Shown here: in pieces, positions 1-7,241 of the stretch
Layout of the letters: each line of letters opens with the position of its first letter
Position numbering within the stretch: the first letter of the stretch is position 1
NCBI GenBank assembly: GCA_020025235.1
Contig: JAHHSL010000011.1
Location: 1 to 46,000 of the forward strand
Direction of reading: 5' to 3'
DNA from: Ruthenibacterium sp.
GTDB taxonomy: Bacteria; Bacillota; Clostridia; Oscillospirales; Ruminococcaceae
DNA: 46,000 nt
Program-made: the position numbers and the translations under genes
Notes under the pieces: model-generated
Seen by the model: the letters and a program-made list of their open reading frames with translations, nothing else
Database searches by the model: none
Told to the model about the DNA's origin: nothing

Positions 1-397
1 CGGCTGCGGCAGTCATCTCCTCGCCGGGCACAGCGTCCTCGTCAGAAACAGTCTCCTCATCGGACAAAGTTCCCTCTGTGGGAGCGGCGTCCTCTGCGGG
101 AGCGGCATCCTCTGCGGGAGCGGCATCCTCTGCGGGAGCGGCGTCCTCTGCGGGAGCGGCATCCTCTGCGGGAGCGGCGTCCTCTGCGGGAGCAGTGTCC
201 TCTGCGGGAGCAGCGTCCTCTGCGGTTTGCGGCTCTTGAGTTTCGTTCGGAACAGAATAGGCGTCTGTCGGGATTTCCGGGATCCCTTCCGCCTTTGCGA
301 GGATGGTTCCAAACGGTGCGGTCTGCAGTATCAGCACCAGCGCCAATATGGACGCCAGCAGCCGATTGCCCCATTTTTGTGTCTGATTTGCCTTCAT
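1..397 (-). CDS. Secreted repeat protein, N-terminal part (cut by window edge)
   Basis: The frame opens at the ATG at 395-397 and stays open to base 1, so only about 132 N-terminal residues are seen. An AAGGAG Shine-Dalgarno lies 7 nt upstream. The start MKANQTQKWGNRLL is followed by the hydrophobic stretch ASILALVLILQTAPFG, a typical signal peptide. After a short spacer come about nine copies of the hexapeptide AEDAAP, then an acidic segment rich in Asp, Glu, Thr and Ser. Such a repeat is usually a flexible spacer that lifts a domain off the membrane or wall. The gene is preceded by a cobalamin riboswitch with a terminator, so its expression should fall when B12 is plentiful. That suggests, by inference only, a role in capturing cobalamin or in a B12-sparing pathway. 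The functional domain lies outside the window. Confidence 0.8.
   Translation of the reverse strand, partial: MKANQTQKWGNRLLASILALVLILQTAPFGTILAKAEGIPEIPTDAYSVPNETQEPQTAEDAAPAEDTAPAEDAAPAEDAAPAEDAAPAEDAAPAEDAAPAEDAAPTEGTLSDEETVSDEDAVPGEEMTAAA
73..226 (-). repeat. 18-bp in-frame tandem repeat encoding AEDAAP
   Basis: About nine tandem copies of an 18-bp unit, seen on the plus strand as variants of GCGTCCTCTGCGGGAGCG, lie inside the secreted protein gene. The outermost copies are diverged. The copies differ mainly at one position (GCGTCC or GCATCC) that keeps the Asp codon but swaps GAC and GAT. The differences are thus synonymous or conservative and the reading frame is kept. An 18-bp unit can change copy number by slippage without a frameshift, so the length may vary between strains. 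Confidence 0.88.
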
Positions 398-435
398 GGG
401 CGAACTCCTTTTCTTTGTATTTCTGGTTCTGGGAA

Positions 436-466
436 TAAAAAAACCCTCTGTTACAGAACAGAAGGC
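436..466 (-). terminator. Riboswitch-controlled intrinsic terminator
   Basis: On the minus strand CCTTCTGTT (457-465) pairs with AACAGAGGG (444-452) around a CTGT loop and is followed by a run of seven T. It lies between the cobalamin aptamer and the start codon at 397. The segment CAGAAGG just after the aptamer (529-535) is complementary to CCTTCTG of the 5' terminator arm (459-465). It could form a competing antiterminator, which fits transcriptional control by the riboswitch. Confidence 0.85.
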
Positions 467-539
467 TTTAAAAAAAGACGCAATAATACCCTATGGCATC
501 TGATAGGCTGTACCTCATCCCGGACAAACCTTCTGCTCT

Positions 540-702
540 TGCAAAGGCTGGTATTCTGACTTAGCTTCATCCAGTCAAGCACCTTCTCAGGAACGATCCC
601 AATGGTATATCGCTTGACTGTCAGCATTACAGCAGGAGTGACTGTACCGGATTCACACCGGTTTCCCATTTTTTCCCCGCCGACGGCGGCTGCACCTTTG
701 CA
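540..702 (-). ncRNA. Cobalamin (B12) riboswitch aptamer
   Basis: Read on the minus strand, the element begins and ends with a complementary P1 pair, TGCAAAGG (695-702) and CCTTTGCA (540-547). Inside are the conserved blocks of the cobalamin class: GGGAAACCGGTGTGAATCCG, then GTACAGTCACTCCTGCTGTAA, and near the 3' side AGTCAGAATACCAGCC, the usual AGTCAGGAnACC-GCC region. Order and spacing match the family. A terminator and candidate antiterminator follow, so binding of adenosyl- or another cobalamin is expected to stop transcription of the downstream secreted protein. The ligand subtype cannot be told from inspection. Confidence 0.92.
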
Positions 703-766
703 TGATTCAATTGTATCCCAGTGCGGCGGCCCTGATAAGCGGATTGCCGCATTTTGCACAATGGTA

Positions 767-794
767 ACTATAACAGAAATTGAAAAAAAGTCAA
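767..794 (-). promoter_or_regulatory. Promoter for riboswitch transcript
   Basis: On the minus strand TTGACT (789-794) is separated by 16 bp from TATAGT (767-772), close to the SigA consensus. The predicted start falls about 55 nt upstream of the aptamer. Confidence 0.6.
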
Positions 795-890
795 GGAAAC
801 GCCGAATAATGGTGAAAAATATCCGCTGCCTGCACAAAAGCGGGAATCGGGCACGAAAGAATGCGAAAAAGAAAGACTGTGAGTGCACAA

Positions 891-1727
891 TCAGATGTTT
901 TCCCGATTCTTTTGCTCAAAAATGAAATGAACGAGATACAAAAGGAAGAATGTCAATGCGGCGGTATTCGCAAGATCCCAGCATACTGTGATGAGCGCGG
1001 CGGAAACCTGCGAACCGTCAAAATGGGGAGCCGCATAATATAAAATGTACGGAAGGGTACGCAGCAAAACGCACATGACGAGCGCTGCTGCAATTTTGGC
1101 TTTGCAATGAGAAACGGGCGTTTTGTAAAACCGTTTTACGGTCAGTGCAATCGCCGCATACTGGAAAAGAAGAAATGCAAACCCGATCACAGACTGAACG
1201 GAGATAAGAACCCCGCCGGATATCTGGGAAATCAGCGGGGCAAGGCCGATCCGGATGCCCATCATATACGGCAGAACAAAATGAGCATACAGCAGGATGC
1301 CCCAGCAGCACCATAAAAGAGGATGGCGCAGGTTGATGCACAGAATCCCGACCGTGAAAAGAGGAAGGGCAAAAAGTAAGCCGCCGACAGGGCCGAACAG
1401 CAGCAGGGCAGCGCCGCCAAAGCAGCACAGAATGATGCCGATGATCCGGCGCAGGGAAGAATCGGGCAAAGCGACGGACGAGGGCTGCAAATCGTTTTGC
1501 TGTATTTCTTTTGCGGCGGGCGCAGAGCAGTCGCAGCCGTGCACCAGGGTGTCAAGGCTGACGTGAAAAAGCTCGCTCATGCGGATGATTTTATCCAGTT
1601 CCGGAACCGAAGCGCCGGTTTCCCATTTGGAAACCGACTGGCGCGACACGTCCAAAAGGTCGGCAAGGTCATTTTGTGACAGGTTCTGGGCTGTGCGCAG
1701 TTTGTAGATTTGATCGGCAAGATTCAT
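891..1727 (-). CDS. XRE-family transcriptional regulator with membrane C-terminus
   Basis: A 278-residue protein. Residues 1-63 form a Cro/CI-type helix-turn-helix: MNLADQIYKLRTAQNLSQND, then LADLLDVSRQSVSKWETG and a DKIIRMSELFHVSLDTLV segment. This is the usual DNA-binding module of XRE regulators. A short linker with paired cysteines follows. From about residue 90 to the end there are six or seven hydrophobic stretches, so the second half is probably embedded in the membrane. This architecture (HTH plus multi-pass membrane domain) recurs in Firmicutes. The membrane part may sense an envelope signal and hold the regulator near its target, but no ligand can be inferred. A GGGGGG Shine-Dalgarno lies before the start. 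The gene stands alone with its own promoter. Confidence 0.88.
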   Translation of the reverse strand: MNLADQIYKLRTAQNLSQNDLADLLDVSRQSVSKWETGASVPELDKIIRMSELFHVSLDTLVHGCDCSAPAAKEIQQNDLQPSSVALPDSSLRRIIGIILCCFGGAALLLFGPVGGLLFALPLFTVGILCINLRHPLLWCCWGILLYAHFVLPYMMGIRIGLAPLISQISGGVLISVQSVIGFAFLLFQYAAIALTVKRFYKTPVSHCKAKIAAALVMCVLLRTLPYILYYAAPHFDGSQVSAALITVCWDLANTAALTFFLLYLVHFIFEQKNRENI

Positions 1728-1756
1728 TGCGATCCCCCCTGAAAAGTGATGCCTTT

Positions 1757-1785
1757 ATTATACTGGATATCGGGCAGATTGTCTG
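1757..1785 (-). promoter_or_regulatory. Promoter of the XRE regulator gene
   Basis: On the minus strand CAGACA (1780-1785), a 17-bp spacer and a perfect TATAAT (1757-1762) lie about 30 bp before the ATG at 1727. No operator is evident. Confidence 0.55.
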
Positions 1786-1789
1786 CAAT

Positions 1790-2152
1790 TTTACCTTGGA
1801 ACATGGGCAACTGACGGTTGCACATGAAAAAATGCGGCAAAAAAGCCAAATCAAGGCAGCAAAGCGGGGTGTTTTGGCAGAGAAAAATCAAAGCTGCGGG
1901 GCAGATGATTTTGCGCTTTTAAGCCTGTATAAGATAAAATCTGTGCAATCGAAGCAGAGCCGTGACGGCGTGGAAAATAAACGCTGTGCCGCTTATCCTG
2001 CCATGACAGCGCTTTCGCCACCCGTTTTCAGGAGAAGTGCAGGCTTCGATGATATGTCTCCAAAACAGGTCATCGTAATAGGCGGTGAAGTCCCATGCGC
2101 AGTCAATGCGGCCATCCGGCTTTCAAAGCCTGCATCCCGCCTGCAATAGAAA
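1790..2152. other. Gene-free stretch, nothing recognised
   Basis: Between the XRE promoter and the lipoprotein terminator no frame has a credible ribosome site, conserved motif or usual codon use, on either strand. No RNA structure or repeat was recognised. Confidence 0.5.
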
Positions 2153-2190
2153 TCCCCCGACACGGGATCGGATGATCCGGTATCGGGGGA
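2153..2190 (-). terminator. Intrinsic terminator after lipoprotein gene
   Basis: A long hairpin: TCCCCCGA with TCGGGGGA, extended by GGATC with GATCC and interrupted by two mismatches. It lies about 90 bp beyond the minus-strand stop at 2279. On the minus strand it is followed by ATTTCTATT, a modest T-rich tail. Confidence 0.6.
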
Positions 2191-2278
2191 CAATATACTT
2201 GATTTCCCAAAACCATTTTCGGGGAAAATGCCATATCGGAACGGCAGCGGCACAAAAGTCCGGAAAGAAAATCAGGGT

Positions 2279-3061
2279 TTACGGGTGCTTTTTCAGCTCC
2301 AGATAGCCAAGGCCGACATCCTCCGTTACGGTCAGCCGCATGATGGCGCCGTTTTCAGATTCGTATTTCAAGACCTGCTGTTTTTTCCCGGTCTCAAAGT
2401 CTACTTGTTCCTCTTTGGATTCATACGGGCCGAACGCAGCAACGATTTCTTCCTCGGTGCAGCCCATGTGGATGTTTTTCGCAATTTCTACTTCCGGCAT
2501 AGGATTATTGGCACGCAGAGCTTCCGTTACATTGACTTCAAACGTCCACATATGGCAGTCCGGGATAGCAGCGTCCTCCTCGCCAAGGTTGGCAAATCGG
2601 CCGCCAAGGAAAGCACAGGATTCACCGGCAGATGTGACGTATTTGGGATTTCCCATAAAGAAAGGGGTAAGAAGTCTTTCATGGGGGCCCAGGCCGCGGG
2701 AGGGCACTTCCGACATGCTCCAGCCGGCAGCATTAAGATCCGTGTAAAGATACGGGTGCTTGTAAACTACACCGTCGACCATGATGTCAAGATCATCCCA
2801 GTTCTGGGAAACAGGCGATTCTGCATCGGGATCTTCCGCTTTTTCGGAGCTGGCTGCGTCGGAAGAAGCGACAGCTTCACTATCCGAAGCAGATTCGGAC
2901 ATTTCGGCGGAGGAAGCCTGCGATTCGGAAACCGAAGCCGAAGCCGACTGCGGATCCGCACCGGCAGAGCCGGAATCAGCGGCGGATTCCGAAGAGCATC
3001 CGGTGAAAAGGAAAAGGAACATCGCAGCGGAAAGAAGCAAGGCTTTTGCGGAATATTTCAT
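2279..3061 (-). CDS. Secreted lipoprotein with Ser/Ala/Glu-rich linker, unknown function
   Basis: A 260-residue protein with a short basic start, a hydrophobic core (ALLLSAAMFLFLF) and the lipobox FTGC, so Cys21 or a neighbour should be lipidated after cleavage by signal peptidase II. Residues about 22-85 are a low-complexity Ser/Ala/Asp/Glu tether. A compact domain follows with DIMVDGVVYKHPYLYTDLNAAGW near its start and a C-terminal part containing MGCTEEEIVAAFGPYESKEE and KYESENGAIMRLTV. The latter resembles the small repeat-like folds of many Firmicutes lipoproteins, in which a GxTxxEVxxxFG phrase recurs. I recognise no named family. An AAGGG-type ribosome site precedes the ATG. The gene is monocistronic, with a promoter upstream and a terminator downstream. 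Confidence 0.85.
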   Translation of the reverse strand: MKYSAKALLLSAAMFLFLFTGCSSESAADSGSAGADPQSASASVSESQASSAEMSESASDSEAVASSDAASSEKAEDPDAESPVSQNWDDLDIMVDGVVYKHPYLYTDLNAAGWSMSEVPSRGLGPHERLLTPFFMGNPKYVTSAGESCAFLGGRFANLGEEDAAIPDCHMWTFEVNVTEALRANNPMPEVEIAKNIHMGCTEEEIVAAFGPYESKEEQVDFETGKKQQVLKYESENGAIMRLTVTEDVGLGYLELKKHP

Positions 3062-3162
3062 GTAAGATCAAACCCTTTCTAATGATAATGGAAAGATGAT
3101 TTCTTTTTTTCTTCGGGCAGAAAAAACAAAGGATCTGCCGCGCAGCAAAAAGGCTTGCTATT

Positions 3163-3191
3163 ACTGTATGCGCATAAGGTAATGTTGTCAA
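3163..3191 (-). promoter_or_regulatory. Promoter of the lipoprotein gene
   Basis: On the minus strand a perfect TTGACA (3186-3191), a 17-bp spacer and TACAGT (3163-3168) lie about 100 bp before the lipoprotein start at 3061, leaving a leader of roughly 95 nt. Confidence 0.5.
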
Positions 3192-3269
3192 GGCATGGCA
3201 AGATATTTACATAAAAAAGCAGCATTTTTCTGTATAGAAGCCGCAAACGACGCCGAAGTACAGGGAAAA

Positions 3270-3575
3270 TCAACCGGCCTTGAGCATTTTAAGTGCGATT
3301 TCCATCATGTGGAATGCGGTGTCGCGGTAGTCGCCCACCAAATCGAAGATGCCGTCCTCCGAAAGCACGCCGCGCTGCAGATCATCGGGGATTTTGCCGT
3401 CTGCGTCATCCTGAAGATCGCGGTTTCGCTGTTCGCTGTAATAATATTCAAACAGCGTCTTGAAATCATCGAAATGATTTTCGATGAGCTTCAGTGCGAT
3501 TTCAAGCTCCTGCACGGCGGCTGTCTGCTGATTCAAAATGGTTTCCATTTTTGTGATGTGTTCGTATTCGTTCAT
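3270..3575 (-). CDS. DUF4298 family protein
   Basis: A 101-residue soluble protein. The first half is a long helix (HITKMETILNQQTAAVQELE) and the second half contains YYYSEQRNRDLQDDADG, then KIPDDLQRGVLSEDGIFDLV. The pattern of two tyrosines, an aspartate-rich turn and RGVLSEDG is the hallmark of DUF4298, small helical proteins of Firmicutes with no assigned function. I chose the ATG at 3573-3575 because GGAGGG lies 7 nt before it. The frame could extend to 3872, but that extension has no ribosome site and a hydrophobic, atypical sequence. A minus-strand TATAAT at 3660-3665 with TTGTCA 19 bp away (3685-3690) is a weak candidate promoter. Confidence 0.88.
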   Translation of the reverse strand: MNEYEHITKMETILNQQTAAVQELEIALKLIENHFDDFKTLFEYYYSEQRNRDLQDDADGKIPDDLQRGVLSEDGIFDLVGDYRDTAFHMMEIALKMLKAG

Positions 3576-3690
3576 AATCGATCCCTCCATAAAAGATTTT
3601 GGCTGTCCGAACATCCCGGCGCATACCGGAAAATACAGATAAACAGATATATTGCTTACATTATAAAAGCATAACGAAAAGGAATGACAA

Positions 3691-4182
3691 AAGAGCTGCG
3701 CGCAAACCGGCAGAAAAAGCCGGGTCCTGCCCTGCAGGAAAACGGGCCTGCCGGATGCCGCAAGCGAGCAGGCGGTGCAGAAAAGGTGCAAGGGATGCTG
3801 CGCGTCCTGCGGAAACAAAAATCGAAGCTTTGCCGAATACAGCCTCAAGCTGCGGCTTTCTGTTTGGATCATATGGACGCATAGATATTCTGTCGTTCAG
3901 CTCACTGCAAGCAATTGATCGAATTTGCAATATCTGCTTTCAAGTCCGATCAAGGTCTTTGTTATCTTCAGCATAATAGATTTTACAAAAAACGCAAGTC
4001 TTTTTGAATTTTAGGCAGGACTTGTTGGAAAATGGAAAAATTGCCGGATTTTTAACGCAGCGGATGCTGTTTCCTGTAAAAAAGACAGATTTTCTTTTTT
4101 CAAACAGCTCTGGCTCCAAAGACGTTATGTGCAGCGCCCTCTCAATATCTTCTGATGATGTGCAGCAGGCACGAATTTTTCA
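3691..4182. other. Gene-free stretch, nothing recognised
   Basis: About 490 bp between two divergently oriented genes. The short frames present lack ribosome sites and family motifs. The right half is more AT-rich than the left. I saw no tRNA, riboswitch or strong hairpin. Confidence 0.5.
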
Positions 4183-4210
4183 TTGAATTTTTTCCAAAAA
4201 GTGATACAAT
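4183..4210 (+). promoter_or_regulatory. Promoter of second lipoprotein gene
   Basis: TTGAAT (4183-4188), a 16-bp spacer and TACAAT (4205-4210) lie about 55 bp before the ATG at 4265, in an AT-rich stretch. Confidence 0.5.
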
Positions 4211-4264
4211 AAAAAAACCAAAACGCAAAATACCTCAAACTAAACAAGAAAAGAGAGGATCATA

Positions 4265-5233
4265 ATGAAAAAAGCATTATCCATCATGTTGGCACTCACC
4301 GTGATACTCAGCCTTGCAGCCTGCGGCAAGCAGGGGGATGCCTCCGGCTCTGCGGATACACCCGCCTCCGGCAGTCAGTCAGCTGCTTCCGAAAATCAGT
4401 CCCAGGCTTCCTCTGATCAAAGTTATGTGGCTGTAAAGGGCACGGATTCTCTGCCCAACGTCACGGCAGACAATGAAATTTACTTCGACAATATGCCGCA
4501 TGAGGATACTGAACCGGTAATTGAGCCGGTGCTGGAAGAAGCCTATGCCATGAGTTCCGCCACAGGAAAAGCGGCGTTTTGCGATGGCGTAGAGTATGAG
4601 TATAAGGGCTCCGCTGAACTCGCACTCGGTACGTTGGCTCAGGTGGATATGGTCATTGGGGGAGAGCCGGTCTTTTCCTTCTTCGTCAATCAGGGCAGCG
4701 TCTGCTACGCCGCAGCTGAAAACGGAGGCCTGCTCCTTGTCAACAACATGCCGATCCAGGAGACCCAGCTGATCGGTGAAGCGGAACATATCCTGTCTCA
4801 GATGCAGGTTGATTGGAGCACCGACTACGAGGACACCTTCGAGGATGAAGCCACTGGTGTTAAGTATAGTCGGATCGACGAGGAGGGCCGCACCAATCCC
4901 GAGGAGCTGCGTGCAGCCTATGGTGAAACGTTCAGCGCGAAAAAAGCAGATGCCCTCTTGGATGAAACCATGAAGATCCTGGTGGAAAAAGATGGGGTCT
5001 ACTATGCGCCCAGATACGGCAGATCCAAAAAAGAAGGCTATGCCTTTGCTGTTTATGTACCCGTTGAAATCGGCGCTGATAAGATGACCTTCAAGCAGAT
5101 CCCCTACTTCTACGAGCAGGATGAAGACGGTAAGGCGACGGGTCTCTATCAGGATGAGAGCGGGATCAGCGAGTGTGTTGTCATCAAAGAGGATGGCCGC
5201 TGGGTAATTGACCAGTACACGCTGCCCTATTGA
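4265..5233 (+). CDS. Secreted lipoprotein, unknown function
   Basis: A 322-residue protein starting MKKALSIMLALTVILSLAAC, a textbook lipoprotein signal with lipobox SLAAC. The mature protein would be lipid-anchored outside the cell. Residues about 21-55 are a Gly/Ser/Ala/Gln-rich tether. The rest looks like one globular region with many acidic residues and no membrane segments, containing VDMVIGGEPVFSFFVNQGS in the middle and ending DGRWVIDQYTLPY. An AAGAGAGGA ribosome site precedes the ATG. I recognise no domain, and it is not obviously related to the lipoprotein at 2279-3061 beyond the shared layout. Codon choice is less uniformly GC-rich than in the housekeeping genes from 8500 onward, which fits an accessory gene. 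Confidence 0.87.
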   Translation: MKKALSIMLALTVILSLAACGKQGDASGSADTPASGSQSAASENQSQASSDQSYVAVKGTDSLPNVTADNEIYFDNMPHEDTEPVIEPVLEEAYAMSSATGKAAFCDGVEYEYKGSAELALGTLAQVDMVIGGEPVFSFFVNQGSVCYAAAENGGLLLVNNMPIQETQLIGEAEHILSQMQVDWSTDYEDTFEDEATGVKYSRIDEEGRTNPEELRAAYGETFSAKKADALLDETMKILVEKDGVYYAPRYGRSKKEGYAFAVYVPVEIGADKMTFKQIPYFYEQDEDGKATGLYQDESGISECVVIKEDGRWVIDQYTLPY

Positions 5234-5344
5234 TCCAACCGGCCTTGGATGCATGGGGATAACATGCAAAATCGGCTGGCCGGAAAATGTATGGCAGCCG
5301 TGAAGCAGCAAACCTTAAAAAATTATGGGAATACGTGTTCCAAG

Positions 5345-5376
5345 AAAGCGGCGTGGCTTCGGTCACGCCGCTTTTT
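5345..5376 (+). terminator. Intrinsic terminator after the second lipoprotein gene
   Basis: AAGCGGCGTG and CACGCCGCTT form a perfect stem around a GCTTCGGT loop, followed on the plus strand by TTTTT. The A-run on the left side could also let it work on the other strand. Confidence 0.85.
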
Positions 5377-5550
5377 CCGTTCGTAAGCGCTTCAGGCGGA
5401 AGGAAGATGATGCCATTGTGCCTGATGCAAAATTACTCATAAGCAGTAAGAGCAAAGGCTCCCAAAATTCAGTGCGGCATCTAAGCACCCCGCAAAGCCT
5501 GCATGCCTTGCCTGTTCCCATGACCGTGATAAATCGTGAAACAAAAAAGC

Positions 5551-5583
5551 GCCTTTTTGAAAATGGTCACTTTCAAAAAAGGC
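5551..5583. terminator. Hairpin, possible terminator
   Basis: GCCTTTTTGAAA pairs with TTTCAAAAAAGGC around an 8-nt loop. On the minus strand it is followed by GCTTTTTTG, so it could back up the tRNA terminator. On the plus strand the tail is weaker. Confidence 0.45.
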
Positions 5584-5652
5584 GGTAAGACTTTCTTTTC
5601 TTGTCAAACGCTGGGAAGGGGGGCGGATTAGACTATATGTGCAATTTTGGGA

Positions 5653-5717
5653 TAAAAAAAGTCTGTACGTCCTGATACTCTAGGTGTTCCGCCTAAAATA
5701 TCCAAATCGTACAGACC
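5653..5717 (-). terminator. Terminator of the tRNA-Ala gene
   Basis: On the minus strand GTCTGTACG (5708-5716) pairs with CGTACAGAC (5661-5669), followed by seven T. The 38-nt intervening loop can form an inner AGGCGGAACACCT hairpin. It starts 4 nt after the encoded CCA end of the tRNA. Confidence 0.8.
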
Positions 5718-5720
5718 TAT

Positions 5721-5796
5721 TGGTGGACCCGAAGGGGATCGAACCCTCGACCTTACGGATGCGAACCGTACGCGCTCCCAGCTGCGCTACGGGCCC
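5721..5796 (-). tRNA. tRNA-Ala (anticodon CGC)
   Basis: The 76-nt minus-strand sequence folds as a standard cloverleaf. The acceptor GGGCCCG pairs with CGGGTCC and includes the G3-U70 wobble that marks alanine tRNAs. The D stem is GCGC/GCGC, the anticodon stem TACGG/CCGTA with loop TTCGCAT, and the T arm GAGGG-TTCGATC-CCCTT. The anticodon CGC (5761-5763 on the plus strand) reads GCG, a codon used often in this genome. The 3' CCA is encoded. No neighbouring tRNA is present. Confidence 0.95.
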
Positions 5797-5927
5797 AAAA
5801 CATATATGCATAATGGTTAAACGCTGTGCAATATATGGTAAATCATTTTTGAGAAAAAGTCAAGAGCAATTTTTTAAATAAAGGGGCAAGAAAAAATAAG
5901 AAAAAAAGAGAAAACGGAAAAAATGGC

Positions 5928-5956
5928 TTGAAACTGCACAAAAAATGGTGTTTAAT
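5928..5956 (+). promoter_or_regulatory. Promoter of the DUF6514/spo0A-like/kinase unit
   Basis: TTGAAA (5928-5933), a 17-bp spacer and TTTAAT (5951-5956) lie in a very AT-rich tract about 170 bp before the first start codon of the unit. Confidence 0.5.
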
Positions 5957-6007
5957 AGAAGAAAATGCGTGTTAAATTTGGAAATTGTGCACAGTAAAAG
6001 GCGCTTT

Positions 6008-6033
6008 CGTCGAAAAAGGTCGAGATTTTTCGA
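6008..6033 (+). promoter_or_regulatory. Possible tandem 0A-box-like sites
   Basis: CGTCGAA (6008-6014) differs at one base, and GGTCGAG (6018-6024) at two, from the Spo0A box TGTCGAA. They are spaced exactly 10 bp, one helical turn. A weaker inverted match (TTTCGAT, 6028-6034) follows. The site lies between the promoter and the first gene, so it could give negative autoregulation. This is a motif-level inference. Confidence 0.3.
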
Positions 6034-6128
6034 TTGCGTCTGGAAGAATTTTCCGCTAAACTGAAAGGCAAGAGAAAAAACATCGATATTGGGTTATGTT
6101 GATGAAATCAGTGTGGAGGGATAGCAAA

Positions 6129-6482
6129 ATGGAAACCGCAGAGGTCCTGTATACACGCAGTTTTTCCGCGTTTGAACCGGTGCAGGCCGAACATATTCTG
6201 CAGTATTCAATTACGCAAGAAGAGAAAGAGCCTGAAAGCGATGAGCCTGAAAGTGCAGAAAATACAACGTATGGAGTACGTATTGCAAGCTTGACACATG
6301 AAGGAAAGAAAGCAGAAACCTGCCGGGGCGTGTGCGGAACGTTTGAACAGGCAAACCAGCTGTTAAGGTTTCTGTGGGAAAATTCGGTAGAACCCGGCGC
6401 AGTGAAGGGTGTTGTACAAGATCTTCACCGTGCGATCGATTTGTCGCAGAAAAAGACAGAAATGAGTGGAAAGCATGAGTGA
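6129..6482 (+). CDS. DUF6514-like small protein upstream of the spo0A-like gene
   Basis: A 117-residue acidic soluble protein. The core TYGVRIASLTHEGKKAET followed by FEQANQLLRFLWENSVEPG and VVQDLHRAID fits, as far as I can recall, the DUF6514 family of short clostridial proteins with no known role. I chose the ATG at 6129 because GGAGGG stands 8 nt upstream; an in-frame start at 6096 lacks a ribosome site. Its last 8 bases overlap the next gene (ATGAGTGA), so the two are probably translationally coupled. The tight link to a regulator and kinase suggests it belongs to that signalling unit, perhaps as a modulator. Confidence 0.8.
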   Translation: METAEVLYTRSFSAFEPVQAEHILQYSITQEEKEPESDEPESAENTTYGVRIASLTHEGKKAETCRGVCGTFEQANQLLRFLWENSVEPGAVKGVVQDLHRAIDLSQKKTEMSGKHE

Positions 6483-7221
6483 ACAGCGCGTAATTCGTGT
6501 TCTGATTGCAGAAGATGACCCGATCCAGCGTTCCCTGATGAACGATGCATTATCCGCTGAAGAAGACATGGAGTGCTGCGGGCAGGTAGGGGATGGCGTA
6601 CAGGCGCTGGAAATGCTGAAGGAGACCCTTCCGGATGTACTGCTGCTGGACGTTGTGATGCCGAATATGGACGGCGTGGATCTGCTTCGCACCTTGAAGG
6701 AAGAACCGCTGCCGGTGAAGCCGCGCATTATTGTGCTGAGTGCATACGAGCACGAAAGCATAACAAAAGAAGTGCTGGAACAGGGTGCAGATTATTTCCT
6801 GCTGAAACCATACCGGATCGAACTTCTGCTCAACCGGATTCGCCTGCTGATGCAAAGAGAACCGGAACCGCAGGATGAATCACTGTCGGACTGCATCTGC
6901 CGCGTCCTTATGGATCTTGGCGTGCAGACCAACTCGATCAGCTTTTTGTATCTGCGGCGTGCGCTTGAGATCCTTGTGAAAAATTCCAACGCATGCGTTA
7001 TGAGCAAAGACGTGTACGATGTGATCGCAGCAGAGAATGATACGACGAATCAATGTGTGGAAAAAGCGCTGCGCGGTGCAATCAACCAAATTTTTGAAGA
7101 AAACCCCGAGGAACTGCGCCGGATGCTTAAGTTTGCACATCAGGAAAATGCGGAGCATATGACCAACAGCCAATTTCTGACACTTACAGCAATGGATATC
7201 AGATTGAATAAACTTCTGTAA
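6475..7221 (+). CDS. spo0A: Spo0A-like response regulator
   Basis: A 248-residue two-domain regulator. The N-terminal receiver domain has the acidic pair D14-D15, the phospho-acceptor D59 in LLLDVVMPNMDG and the conserved K111 in LLKPY. Residues about 140-248 match the Spo0A C-terminal DNA-binding fold: LMDLGVQTNSISFLYLRRAL, VMSKDVYDVIAAENDTT, then the recognition helix NQCVEKALRGAINQIF and the ending TNSQFLTLTAMDIRLNKL. In the helix, the Bacillus contact series E-R-x-x-R reads E-K-A-L-R. Spo0A drives the switch to sporulation and stationary-phase states; this could be the true Spo0A or a paralogue. A GTG at 6466 is an alternative start. The adjacent kinase gene is unusual for a Spo0A locus, and no spoIVB lies upstream. 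Confidence 0.88.
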   Translation: MSEQRVIRVLIAEDDPIQRSLMNDALSAEEDMECCGQVGDGVQALEMLKETLPDVLLLDVVMPNMDGVDLLRTLKEEPLPVKPRIIVLSAYEHESITKEVLEQGADYFLLKPYRIELLLNRIRLLMQREPEPQDESLSDCICRVLMDLGVQTNSISFLYLRRALEILVKNSNACVMSKDVYDVIAAENDTTNQCVEKALRGAINQIFEENPEELRRMLKFAHQENAEHMTNSQFLTLTAMDIRLNKLL

Positions 7222-7241
7222 CACGGAAGGCGGGAGAATAT

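Noticed and set aside
73..226. Possible CRISPR-like repeat array
   Set aside because: The 18-bp units are contiguous with no spacers, keep the reading frame and encode AEDAAP inside a secreted protein.
451..888. 145-residue minus-strand frame
   Set aside because: It lies on the cobalamin riboswitch and its promoter, has no ribosome site, and the conserved RNA motifs explain the sequence.
2228..3082. 284-residue plus-strand frame opposite the first lipoprotein gene
   Set aside because: The minus strand encodes a clear lipoprotein with signal, lipobox, ribosome site and promoter. The plus-strand frame has none of these.
3576..3872. N-terminal extension of the DUF4298 protein
   Set aside because: The extension lacks a ribosome site and family similarity. 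The internal ATG at 3575 has GGAGGG 7 nt upstream and gives the usual family length.
5684..5881. Plus-strand frame with a GIEPSTLRMRTVRAPSCATGP-like peptide
   Set aside because: This is the well-known false protein read from the strand opposite an alanine tRNA gene. The tRNA at 5721-5796 explains the open frame.
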